Of a stretch of 6,563 bases of DNA, positions 1 to 5,731 are shown one piece after another (the stretch's first letter is position 1; every line of letters begins with the position of its first letter). The stretch comes from Prevotellaceae bacterium (GTDB taxonomy: Bacteria; Bacteroidota; Bacteroidia; Bacteroidales; UBA932). The stretch lies in contig JAITPP010000030.1 of assembly GCA_031289385.1 (NCBI GenBank), positions 1-6,563 of the forward strand, read 5' to 3'. A model generated the notes under the pieces. It searched no databases. It was not told the origin of the DNA and saw only the letters and a program-made list of their open reading frames with translations. Both the position numbers and the translations under genes were made by a program.

Positions 1-97
1 GACTTTAAATGTGCTTCTCATACTCATTTTTTTAATTTACAAAATTAATTTATATTTTTTAAAATGAGTCTTATGCAACACAGACAATATCTGACAG

Positions 98-286
98 TTA
101 CAAGCCAATTTTTGACAAATTCAATCCCTCGTTGTCTGCATATTCAAAGGGGTACGATTTGGGTTGCAAACTTTGTCTGTTTATGCCGCTTTTTTGTCGT
201 TCGTCCAAGTCAAAAACAATGACTAAAACCGCTTAACACACTGTTTCCAAGTTTTTTGACTTATCAGCGTCGCCCTTTGTCTGCAT
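98..286 (-). pseudogene. Possible degenerate reading frame, unknown family
   Basis: Read on the minus strand from ATG at 286-284, this frame gives 17 codons, a TAA (plus-strand positions 233-235), then 44 more codons ending in TAA at 98-100. Both parts share one frame. The second part has no ATG and reads like ordinary soluble protein, with segments such as FDLDERQKSG near its start and YADNEGLNLS near its end. This could be the tail of a decayed gene, a repeated intergenic element that is open by chance, or nothing. I do not recognise a family. The overlapping plus strand is also open over part of this region, which weakens the coding reading. Confidence 0.2.
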
Positions 287-288
287 AT
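132..288. repeat. 12-bp direct repeat pair TTGTCTGCATAT
   Basis: TTGTCTGCATAT occurs at 132-143 and again at 277-288, 145 bp apart. Its first seven bases recur at 173-179, and the reverse complement CAGACAA lies at 81-87. Four related heptamers within about 210 bases is more than expected by chance in AT-rich DNA. This may reflect an old duplication or binding sites for a protein. I cannot link it to a known element. Confidence 0.45.
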
Positions 289-310
289 CCCTTTTTTTTG
301 GTTTAGTTAA

Positions 311-382
311 ATCAACAAATCAACAAATCAACAAATCAACAAATCAACAAATCAACAAATCAACAAATCAACAAATCAACAA
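311..382. repeat. Tandem repeat, nine copies of ATCAACAA
   Basis: The octamer ATCAACAA is repeated nine times without a single mismatch, and the array ends 7 bases from the last base of the rnc stop codon. On the transcribed strand it reads (TTGTTGAT)n, so it forms the start of the rnc 3' untranslated region. The unit is not a multiple of three and sits outside any gene, so copy changes would not alter a protein. Perfect identity suggests recent expansion by slipped-strand replication, making it a likely variable-number locus. It has no dyad symmetry and is not a terminator hairpin. Confidence 0.95.
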
Positions 383-389
383 AAAACAA

Positions 390-1127
390 TTAATTAATGT
401 TGATATCGATTTTGCCGCTGTACATTACTTGTCTTGATGCGGCTTGTTCGGCTTCTTTTTTGGATGCGCCGTAGCCTTCACCGAGAATTATATCGCCGTC
501 AAACAATATTGCGCGAAAGCGGTTGGAAGAGGGATGTGTGGTTTCTTCGCAACATTCAAAAACCAATTTCGATTTGCTTTTTTGTCCCCATTCAAGTATT
601 TTGCTTTTGTAATCAACTTCTTCTTCAATAAGTTTTTTAATATCAACATATTTAAGAAATTGTTGTATAAATATTTTTTTTGTGGTTTTATATCCAAAGT
701 CGAGCAGCATTGCTCCGTGTATGGCTTCAAAAATATTTCCTGCCGCTCCTTTTGCTTGTTTGTTGTGGCTTTGTTGTTGCACCAATAATTTCATTAGTCC
801 GCTTTGTTGCGACAGCAAATTTAAACTTTTGCGGCTTACTATTTTCGCCCGCATTTTTGTAAGAAAACCTTCTTGTTTATTAGAAAATTGAAGAAACAGA
901 TGTTCGGCAACTATGCTGCCTAAAACGGCATCGCCAAGATATTCCAAACGCTCGTTTGTTCTTTTTTTTTTGCTTTTGCTTTTGGTGAAGATTACATCTG
1001 ACCTTTGGGTTAAGGCTATTTTATATAATTCAATATTTTTAGGATATTTTCCTAAAATCTTTTTAAAGCCTTCGTACAGCTGTTTATCTTCTGAAAATTT
1101 TACTATTATAGATTTAATAGATATCAA
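390..1127 (-). CDS. rnc: Ribonuclease III
   Basis: This enzyme cuts double-stranded RNA, maturing rRNA precursors and controlling some mRNAs in the cytoplasm. The 245 residues show both family domains: a catalytic RNase III domain (about 15-165) with the signature ERLEYLGDAVL at 59-69, and a double-stranded RNA-binding domain (about 172-236) ending in the typical ASKKEAEQAAS helix. By alignment to the E. coli enzyme, metal ligands E59, E62, D66, E86 and E134 are present, but the position of E. coli D114 is N131. I recall GN(A/I)FEA as usual in Bacteroidota, so this need not mean loss of activity. The start must be TTG at 1127-1125: no ATG lies upstream in frame before a stop at 1143-1145, and the next Met is residue 92, inside the catalytic domain. 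The TTG lies two bases past the fabF stop, so translation is probably coupled to fabF. Confidence 0.95.
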   Translation of the reverse strand: MISIKSIIVKFSEDKQLYEGFKKILGKYPKNIELYKIALTQRSDVIFTKSKSKKKRTNERLEYLGDAVLGSIVAEHLFLQFSNKQEGFLTKMRAKIVSRKSLNLLSQQSGLMKLLVQQQSHNKQAKGAAGNIFEAIHGAMLLDFGYKTTKKIFIQQFLKYVDIKKLIEEEVDYKSKILEWGQKSKSKLVFECCEETTHPSSNRFRAILFDGDIILGEGYGASKKEAEQAASRQVMYSGKIDININ

Positions 1128-1129
1128 GG

Positions 1130-2383
1130 CTAATCTAATTTCTTAAGAACTATTGCAGCATTATGTCCTCCAAATCCGAACGTATTACTCAAAGTTACAT
1201 TAACTTTACGCGGTTGTGCGTTGTTAAGTGTAAGATTCATTTTTTCGTAATCTATTCCGGGGTCGGGAGTTTCAAAATTAATAGTAGGTGGTATAATTTG
1301 GTTTTGTATTGAACAAATACAAGCCAATGCTTCGAGTGCGCCGGCAGCTCCAAGTAAGTGCCCTGTCATCGATTTTGTTGAACTTATATTTATTTTTGAG
1401 ACACAATCTCCAAATACTTTTTGTATTGCTTTAAGTTCGGCAATATCGCCAAGCGGTGTAGATGTTCCGTGAACATTTATATAATCAATATCTTCTAATG
1501 TAAGATTTGAGTCGTCAAGGACGGTGTGCATAACGCTTGCTGCTCCAAGTCCTTCGGGATGAGGTGCTGTGATATGATACGCATCGGCTGACATTCCGCC
1601 GCCCATAACTTCTGCGTATATTTTTGCTCCTCGTGCTTTTGCGTGTTCATATTCTTCGAGAATAAGCCCTGCTGCTCCTTCGCCTATTACAAATCCGTCG
1701 CGATATTTGTCGAACGGGCGCGAAGCCTGCATATAATTATCGTTATTTACCGATAGAGCCTGCATTGAGTTAAATCCGCCAACGCCTGCTTCGTTTATAG
1801 CTGCTTCCGAACCTCCTGCAACCATAATAAGGGCTCTGCCTCGTCGAATATGGTTCATCGATTCGATAAGCGCGTGTGTTGATGATGCGCACGCCGAAAC
1901 GGTTGCGTAATTTGGTCCGCAAAATCCATGTTTTATAGAGATGTATCCTGCGCAAATATCAGCAATCATTTTAGGTACAAAAAAAGGGCTAAAGCGAGGG
2001 ATTCCGCCGCCCTCGATAAAACCCTTAACTTCGTCAAAGAAGGTACGAATACCTCCGATACCAGACGCCCAAACTACTCCAATCCTGAACGGGTCTGCCG
2101 ATTCTTTGCTAATTCCTGCATCTGCAATTGCCTGATCGGCGGCAATCATACCAAATTGCGAATACAAATCGTGTTTGCGAACCTCTTTCCTGTCGAAATA
2201 GTCGGCGGGATTGTAATTTTTTACTTCACAAGCAAATTTTGTTTTGAAATTGGTTGTGTCAAAATAAGTTATTAAGCCGGCTCCACTTGTGCCTTTTACA
2301 AGGTTATCAAAAAAATCATTGACATTGTTTCCCAATGGATTTATCGTTCCTATACCTGTTACTACAACTCGTTTTAGTTCCAT
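1130..2383 (-). CDS. fabF: Beta-ketoacyl-ACP synthase II (FabF)
   Basis: FabF is the condensing enzyme of type II fatty acid synthesis. It joins malonyl-ACP to a growing acyl chain held on its active-site cysteine and releases CO2. The 417 residues match the usual full length and have the thiolase fold throughout. The catalytic triad is visible: C165 in VSACASSTH, H305 in NVHGTSTPLGD and H342 in SMTGHLLGAAGA, with K337 just before it. The glycine-rich end NTFGFGGHNAA (400-410) is also typical. FabB of proteobacteria is similar, but the length and the acpP neighbour favour FabF. It lies 44 bases downstream of acpP with no terminator between them, and its stop nearly touches the rnc start. The three genes therefore look like one operon, with the condensing enzyme made alongside its carrier protein. 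Confidence 0.97.
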   Translation of the reverse strand: MELKRVVVTGIGTINPLGNNVNDFFDNLVKGTSGAGLITYFDTTNFKTKFACEVKNYNPADYFDRKEVRKHDLYSQFGMIAADQAIADAGISKESADPFRIGVVWASGIGGIRTFFDEVKGFIEGGGIPRFSPFFVPKMIADICAGYISIKHGFCGPNYATVSACASSTHALIESMNHIRRGRALIMVAGGSEAAINEAGVGGFNSMQALSVNNDNYMQASRPFDKYRDGFVIGEGAAGLILEEYEHAKARGAKIYAEVMGGGMSADAYHITAPHPEGLGAASVMHTVLDDSNLTLEDIDYINVHGTSTPLGDIAELKAIQKVFGDCVSKINISSTKSMTGHLLGAAGALEALACICSIQNQIIPPTINFETPDPGIDYEKMNLTLNNAQPRKVNVTLSNTFGFGGHNAAIVLKKLD

Positions 2384-2427
2384 AATTCTATAAAATTTAC
2401 TCTTGAAATAAATCTAACTTTACAAAT

Positions 2428-2664
2428 TTAAGCTTTTTTACTTTCTATGTATGCAATAGCATCGCCCACAGTAGTAATTTTTTCTGCATCTTCATCCGGA
2501 ATCTGTACCCCAAATACTTTTTCAAATTCCATGATTAATTCAACAGTATCAAGCGAATCTGCACCAAGGTCGTTTGTAAAACTCGCCGTTGGAGTTACTT
2601 GTTTTTCGTCGACACCTAATCTTTCAACGATAATTTCTGTTACTTTCGATACAATTTCTGCCAT
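2428..2664 (-). CDS. acpP: Acyl carrier protein
   Basis: ACP is the small acidic carrier that holds acyl intermediates of fatty acid synthesis on a 4'-phosphopantetheine arm. The 78-residue product has the standard length and the modification site S37 in GADSLDTVELIM, where the arm is attached by ACP synthase. Acidic helix II (37-51) is the surface recognised by FabF and the other synthesis enzymes. The start MAEIVSKV is the usual ACP start. It is the first gene of the acpP-fabF-rnc run and diverges from purN across a 179-bp gap holding candidate promoters. No Shine-Dalgarno sequence precedes the ATG, as expected in Bacteroidota. I see nothing unusual in the protein. Confidence 0.98.
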   Translation of the reverse strand: MAEIVSKVTEIIVERLGVDEKQVTPTASFTNDLGADSLDTVELIMEFEKVFGVQIPDEDAEKITTVGDAIAYIESKKA

Positions 2665-2698
2665 AACTTTTTGTTTTAGTTAATAATTTAATTTAATT

Positions 2699-2706
2699 TA
2701 TGTTTG
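2699..2706 (+). promoter_or_regulatory. Candidate -7 element for purN
   Basis: TATGTTTG fits the Bacteroidota -7 consensus TAnnTTTG and points toward purN. The nearest upstream TTTG (2670-2673) is 25 bases away, outside the usual 19-21 spacing, so only half of the promoter is convincing. If used, the purN mRNA would have a leader of roughly 130 bases. Confidence 0.25.
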
Positions 2707-2783
2707 TTGTTTCAAAAATTTCTATTAAAATTGCACTTTATATTTATAGCGTTCAAATATGAACTTGTTGCAATTTCAGCCTG

Positions 2784-2813
2784 CAAATATAAGTATTATT
2801 TTTTAAATGGAAA
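2784..2813 (-). promoter_or_regulatory. Candidate promoter of the acpP-fabF-rnc operon
   Basis: On the minus strand TATATTTG (2791 to 2784) is a full match to the TAnnTTTG -7 box. TTTC (2813 to 2810), one base off the -33 TTTG, lies 18 bases upstream. This predicts a leader of about 110 bases before acpP. A second near match, CATATTTG at 2761-2754, could act as an alternative start. Confidence 0.4.
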
Positions 2814-2843
2814 CTTTTTTAAACTATTATATTGAAAATAAAT

Positions 2844-3425
2844 ATGTTAAAAATCAAAAAAATCGCTATTTTCGCCTCTGGCGCGGGAAGTAACGCCGAA
2901 AATATTATAAAATATTTTGAAAATAGTAGTATCGCCAAAGTGAAAATGGTGTTTTGTAATGTTCCGAATGCTTATGTTGTAACGAGGGCAAGCGGTTTAG
3001 GCGTTCCTGTTATGATTTTTTCGCGTGATGAATTTTATAATTCAAACAAAGTAATTAATAATTTGTTAGCCGAAGAAATAGACTTGATTGTGTTAGCAGG
3101 ATTTTTGTGGCTTATTCCTGAAAATATAATACAATTATTTGATAATAAGATAATTAATATTCATCCTGCCTTATTGCCGAGTTATGGAGGAAAGGGAATG
3201 TTTGGCGAAAATGTGCATAAAGCGGTAATCGCTGATGGTAAAAAAGAATCGGGAATTACAATTCATTACGTAAATGAAAAATATGACGATGGCGATATTA
3301 TTTTTCAGGCAAAATGTGAAGTTACTGCTGCCGATACTCCCGCTACGCTTGCGCAAAAAATTCACGCTTTGGAATACGATTTTTTTCCAAAAATAATAGA
3401 ATCGGTACTGATTAATTTATCTTAA
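2844..3425 (+). CDS. purN: Phosphoribosylglycinamide formyltransferase (GART)
   Basis: PurN transfers a formyl group from 10-formyltetrahydrofolate to glycinamide ribonucleotide, the third step of de novo purine synthesis, in the cytoplasm. I place the start at ATG 2844, giving 193 residues. A TTG twelve bases upstream (2832) would add four residues, but the ATG puts the first beta strand (KIKKIAIF) directly at the N-terminus as in the family. Visible motifs are the phosphate-binding loop ASGAGSN at 11-17, VLAGFLWLIP at 83-92, and NIHPALLP at 105-112 with catalytic N105 and H107. The later loop YDDGDII carries D148, matching E. coli D144. The gene stands alone, diverging from acpP and ending 9 bases from the convergent CDF gene. 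No terminator hairpin is visible between the two stops. Confidence 0.95.
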   Translation: MLKIKKIAIFASGAGSNAENIIKYFENSSIAKVKMVFCNVPNAYVVTRASGLGVPVMIFSRDEFYNSNKVINNLLAEEIDLIVLAGFLWLIPENIIQLFDNKIINIHPALLPSYGGKGMFGENVHKAVIADGKKESGITIHYVNEKYDDGDIIFQAKCEVTAADTPATLAQKIHALEYDFFPKIIESVLINLS

Positions 3426-3434
3426 TTTATCCCG

Positions 3435-4349
3435 TTAATCCCACGCATCCTCGCATTTGGTGTTTTCGAGTTCAAATTCTAATGTTGCATGACTTATTCC
3501 TACATCGTGTAAGTTGTGTTTTATATTGGTTTTTATGTCTTCCATTTTATTCATATCCGACAAAACGATGTGTGCTGTCAGCGCATTTTCGGTGGTGCTT
3601 AAAGCCCAAATGTGTAAATGATGAATTTCTTTTATCTCGGCGTTCGACATTATTATTTGTTCTATTTTTTCGTAATTTATATTAGACGGAACGCCATCAA
3701 TAGAAAGGTTCAGGCTTTCGCGCAGCAAATTCCATGTTGAAAATACAATTACGCCCGCAATTACCAATCCTATTATCGGGTCAATCAAATACCAGCCTGT
3801 TGTTAATATGATTATTCCCGAAATCACAACTCCTATCGAAACCAAAGCATCGGCAGCCATGTGCAGATATGCGCCTTTCACGTTTAAATCTTTATCTTTT
3901 TCGCGTACAAAAAACCACGCTGTTGCCGAATTAATTATTACGCCTACTGCCGCCGTCCAAATGATAATGCTGCCGTTTACCGTTTGCGGATTTACAAATT
4001 TTTCTATACTTTCTAAAACTATGAAACCAACGGCAAACAACAAAATTACAGCATTTACCAGCGATACTAAAATAGTAACTTTTTTATATCCGTAAGTGTG
4101 TTTTTTGCTTGCCTGAGTTTTTGACAATCGAAATGCCAGCATTGCCAAAACAAGGCTCACTACATCGCTCATGTTATGTCCCGCATCTGATAATAATCCT
4201 ACCGAATCGGACAAAAATCCCATAGTAAATTCTACTATCACAAAAGCCAGATTAAGAATTATTCCCGCCATAAAAGCCTTGTTAAGCGATGTCATTGCAT
4301 GGCTGTGATTATGATTGTGATTGTGATGCGAATGATTATGATTTTCCAT
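3435..4349 (-). CDS. CDF-family zinc/cation exporter (CzcD/ZitB-like)
   Basis: Cation diffusion facilitators export Zn2+ and similar divalent metals across the inner membrane in exchange for protons. The 304 residues begin with a tail of alternating His (H4 to H18), a probable metal buffer. About six membrane segments follow, near 25-45, 52-72, 91-113, 126-147, 165-185 and 188-207, then a cytoplasmic metal-sensing domain (about 212-298). The transport site is visible as two HxxxD pairs: H58/D62 in SDAGHNMSD and H163/D167 in HMAADA. Two His and two Asp is the arrangement usually tied to Zn/Cd selectivity, so zinc is the likely substrate; that part is inference. Length and layout match CzcD and ZitB. 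It lies 15 bases downstream of the ZIP gene on the same strand and is almost certainly co-transcribed with it. Confidence 0.93.
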   Translation of the reverse strand: MENHNHSHHNHNHNHSHAMTSLNKAFMAGIILNLAFVIVEFTMGFLSDSVGLLSDAGHNMSDVVSLVLAMLAFRLSKTQASKKHTYGYKKVTILVSLVNAVILLFAVGFIVLESIEKFVNPQTVNGSIIIWTAAVGVIINSATAWFFVREKDKDLNVKGAYLHMAADALVSIGVVISGIIILTTGWYLIDPIIGLVIAGVIVFSTWNLLRESLNLSIDGVPSNINYEKIEQIIMSNAEIKEIHHLHIWALSTTENALTAHIVLSDMNKMEDIKTNIKHNLHDVGISHATLEFELENTKCEDAWD

Positions 4350-4364
4350 GATTTTATTGTTTTA

Positions 4365-5168
4365 TTACGATAATAATATAAGACTGACAGCCATCACCGC
4401 CATTCCCGAAACCAATCCTAAAATAGAAATATGATGTTCGCCATATTCGCGAGCAGCAGGCAAAAGTTCGTCGAACGAAATAAAAACCATAATTCCCGCA
4501 ACAAAAGCAAATACATATCCCATAACAACCGGCGAAACAAAAGGCATAAGAACCAAATATGCCAGCAATGCGCCAACAGGCTCGGCTAATCCCGATAAAA
4601 ACGAAAGGAAAAATGCTTTTTTTCTGTCGCCTGTCGCATAATATATCGGAACAGAAACGGCAATTCCTTCGGGAATATTGTGAATAGCAATGGCAACGGC
4701 AATGGCTATCCCTAATGTTGAATTTTCGAGTGCGGCTACAAATGTTGCAACGCCTTCGGGAAAATTGTGTATTCCTATTGCCAGCGCGGTTATCAATCCC
4801 ATTCGCATAAGTTTTGCGTTTTTAGGCGGAAGAATATTCATACTTTCAACAGAACGCGCCTCGTGCGGATTTTCAACCGACGGCACAATACGGTCGATAA
4901 TTCCAATCAGCAACATTCCTGCAAAAAAACAAAGCACGGTTATCGACATTCCTGCTTTTAATCCGAAATGGGCAGATAATGATATTTGCGCCTGATTGAA
5001 CAATTCAACAAACGAAACATATATCATCACGCCGGCGGAAAGCCCGAGCGAAAACGACAGAAAACGTTTGTTTGTACGATGAGCAAAAAAGGCAATAGCA
5101 CTACCCACACCGGTAGCCAATCCTGCGAAAAGTGTTAATATAAAGGGTATTAAAATATCTGTTTTCAT
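4365..5168 (-). CDS. zupT: ZIP-family zinc/divalent metal permease (ZupT-like)
   Basis: ZIP permeases bring Zn2+, and often Fe2+ or Mn2+, into the cytoplasm. The 267 residues are near the E. coli ZupT length and carry the paired family motifs: HNFPEGVATF at 134-143 (segment 4) and HNIPEGIAVSVP at 163-174 (segment 5), whose His, Asn and Glu form the binuclear metal site. About eight membrane segments are apparent. The loop between segments 3 and 4 (about 93-122) is polar, as in the family. GLAEPVG (193-199) and SFDELLPAARE (231-241) are also typical. It is the first gene of a two-gene operon with the CDF exporter. Its own promoter candidate lies at 5198-5230. I see no clear palindromic Zur-type operator overlapping that promoter, so zinc control is not shown by the sequence. 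Confidence 0.92.
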   Translation of the reverse strand: MKTDILIPFILTLFAGLATGVGSAIAFFAHRTNKRFLSFSLGLSAGVMIYVSFVELFNQAQISLSAHFGLKAGMSITVLCFFAGMLLIGIIDRIVPSVENPHEARSVESMNILPPKNAKLMRMGLITALAIGIHNFPEGVATFVAALENSTLGIAIAVAIAIHNIPEGIAVSVPIYYATGDRKKAFFLSFLSGLAEPVGALLAYLVLMPFVSPVVMGYVFAFVAGIMVFISFDELLPAAREYGEHHISILGLVSGMAVMAVSLILLS

Positions 5169-5197
5169 AATTTTTTTAATATTAATTTGTAAAAATA

Positions 5198-5230
5198 CAA
5201 AAATAATTTGCGAATAGAAAAAAATTGAAA
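5198..5230 (-). promoter_or_regulatory. Candidate promoter of the zupT-CDF operon
   Basis: On the minus strand TATTTTTG (5205 to 5198) matches TAnnTTTG. TTTC (5230 to 5227), one base off TTTG, lies 21 bases upstream, which is a normal spacing. It predicts a short leader of about 20-25 bases before the zupT ATG. Confidence 0.45.
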
Positions 5231-5258
5231 AAATGGAGAGAGTTTTAAATAAAAGTAT

Positions 5259-5266
5259 TATCTTTG
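5259..5266 (+). promoter_or_regulatory. Bacteroidota -7 element TATCTTTG
   Basis: TATCTTTG is an exact TAnnTTTG match facing the rod RNA and the small gene. No TTTG lies 19-21 bases upstream; that stretch is only AT-rich, so the promoter is supported by one box. Transcription would begin near 5272. The RNA would then keep 5281-5298 as its first hairpin, while the competing arm at 5266-5272 would be mostly excluded. Confidence 0.45.
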
Positions 5267-5298
5267 TGTGTTAAATAAAACACACATAGTTATGTGTG
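5266..5298 (+). promoter_or_regulatory. Two overlapping, mutually exclusive hairpins
   Basis: GTGTGTT (5266-5272) pairs perfectly with AACACAC (5279-5285) around a 6-base loop. CACACATA (5281-5288) is also the perfect reverse complement of TATGTGTG (5291-5298). The two hairpins share CACAC (5281-5285), so only one can form. The arrangement overlaps the 3' end of the -7 element. It could be a protein-binding dyad in DNA or a switch in RNA. Confidence 0.5.
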
Positions 5299-5329
5299 CG
5301 ATGTATAAATAAAAATTTGAGCATTAGCT

Positions 5330-5461
5330 CTTATTCTCTTGTGTTCGAAATCTAGTAAATTTCTCCCGAGAATGAGTAGCGAAGGTTCACGCCCAAAAGG
5401 CGTGAACTGTTCGTACTTATTTGGGAGAAGCGGTTTACTAGAGCCAGAACACAAAAATAAG
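5330..5461 (+). ncRNA. Candidate structured RNA: long rod-like hairpin
   Basis: The 132 bases fold end to end into one rod. The stems are: 5330-5335 with 5456-5461; 5339-5346 with 5447-5454; 5352-5359 with 5434-5441; 5361-5367 with 5423-5429; 5371-5383 with 5410-5421 (one bulged G at 5379, one G-U pair); and 5385-5393 with 5399-5407, capped by the loop CAAAA. About 50 pairs form, separated by small internal loops including a 5-by-5 bubble (5347-5351 opposite 5442-5446). No reading frame explains it. A -7 element lies 60-70 bases upstream and a T7 run about 24 bases downstream, so a transcript of roughly 220 nt is plausible. It could instead be part of the leader of the following gene, or a short palindromic mobile element. 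It lacks the tmRNA, SRP RNA and RNase P signatures I know. A divergent 6S-type RNA is possible but unsupported. Strand is assigned from the promoter. Confidence 0.6.
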
Positions 5462-5470
5462 TAATATAAC

Positions 5471-5491
5471 GAGCAGTTTTACGCTTTTTTT
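5471..5491 (+). terminator. Weak candidate terminator after the rod RNA
   Basis: A four-pair stem (5471-5474 with 5483-5486, one G-U pair) runs into TTTTTTT at 5485-5491. The stem is short and overlaps the T run, so termination here would be inefficient at best. It could end a short RNA or leave read-through into the small gene downstream. Confidence 0.2.
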
Positions 5492-5696
5492 ATTGCCTAT
5501 TGATAAGAGTCAAGCCCAAATAAACCGAACAAAACGGCAAAAGCGGGCTGCCAACCCATAGTGACAAAACATTGGAAAAATTTTACGACAACAATGTAAA
5601 ACAAAAGTGTAAGAAGTGGAGTTCAGAAACCACTTTAAAAACGGGGCAAGCCCTACAAAGCCATTAGAGTAGGAAAAACAAATTTAATAAATTTTT

Positions 5697-5714
5697 GTCC
5701 GTTAGAGGACGGAC
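5697..5714 (+). promoter_or_regulatory. Hairpin just upstream of the small secreted protein start
   Basis: GTCCGT (5697-5702) pairs perfectly with ACGGAC (5709-5714) around the 6-base loop TAGAGG. The stem ends 17 bases before the ATG. In a phylum that initiates without Shine-Dalgarno pairing, structure near the start affects translation, so this may tune expression. It is not a terminator: no T run follows it. Confidence 0.45.
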
Positions 5715-5731
5715 GTTAAACAAGTATTAAG

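Larger units (their letters stand above)
1..310. other. Intergenic region without an intact gene
   Basis: I see no convincing intact gene here. The stretch alternates AT-rich DNA with islands of higher GC. It contains a 12-bp direct repeat (132-143 and 277-288), an inverted repeat whose arms are 207-217 and 251-262 (11 bp against 12 bp, one extra T in the right arm), and a T8 run at 292-299. A minus-strand frame from 286 down to 98 is open except for one stop and is listed separately. A 52-codon plus-strand frame at 64-222 overlaps it and looks like chance. In some relatives pfkA or pyk follows rnc; neither is visible here. Confidence 0.6.
5169..5731. other. 563-bp divergent intergenic region, RNA-rich
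   Basis: No intact protein gene lies between zupT and the small secreted protein gene. The left 60 bases carry the zupT promoter. From 5259 rightward the region holds a -7 element, two competing hairpins, a long rod-like inverted repeat, a T7 run and a leader with several smaller hairpins. These include 5513-5517 with 5545-5549, 5569-5574 with 5592-5597 (which competes with 5581-5586 with 5596-5601), and 5614-5619 with 5630-5635. A 47-codon plus frame without ATG (5524-5664) is open but has no recognisable product. The density of pairing suggests that the region works mainly as RNA. Confidence 0.55.

Noticed and set aside
64..222. 52-codon plus-strand frame starting at ATG 64
   Set aside because: It has no recognisable domain and an odd composition (clustered Cys and Phe), and it overlaps the more protein-like minus frame. 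Probably chance.
311..382. CRISPR array
   Set aside because: The repeats are only 8 bp and directly adjacent, with no spacers. It is a simple tandem repeat.
444..788. Long plus-strand frame opposite rnc
   Set aside because: It is a shadow of the well-supported rnc gene on the other strand, rich in Phe and Cys, with no domain.
5321..5360. tRNA-like pieces (GAGCATTAGCTC and GTTCGAAAT)
   Set aside because: No acceptor stem, anticodon arm or proper T-arm can be drawn; GAGC and GCTC are in the wrong order for a D-arm.
5697..5721. Integron attC site, suggested by GTTAAAC at 5715-5721 close before an ORF
   Set aside because: No matching RYYYAAC partner core lies within a reasonable distance upstream, no integrase is visible, and a 7-bp degenerate motif is common by chance.
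5291..5731. Group II intron, suggested by GTGCG at 5296-5300 and heavy pairing downstream
   Set aside because: I find no domain V-like hairpin with its catalytic triad, no reverse transcriptase and no clear 3' end.
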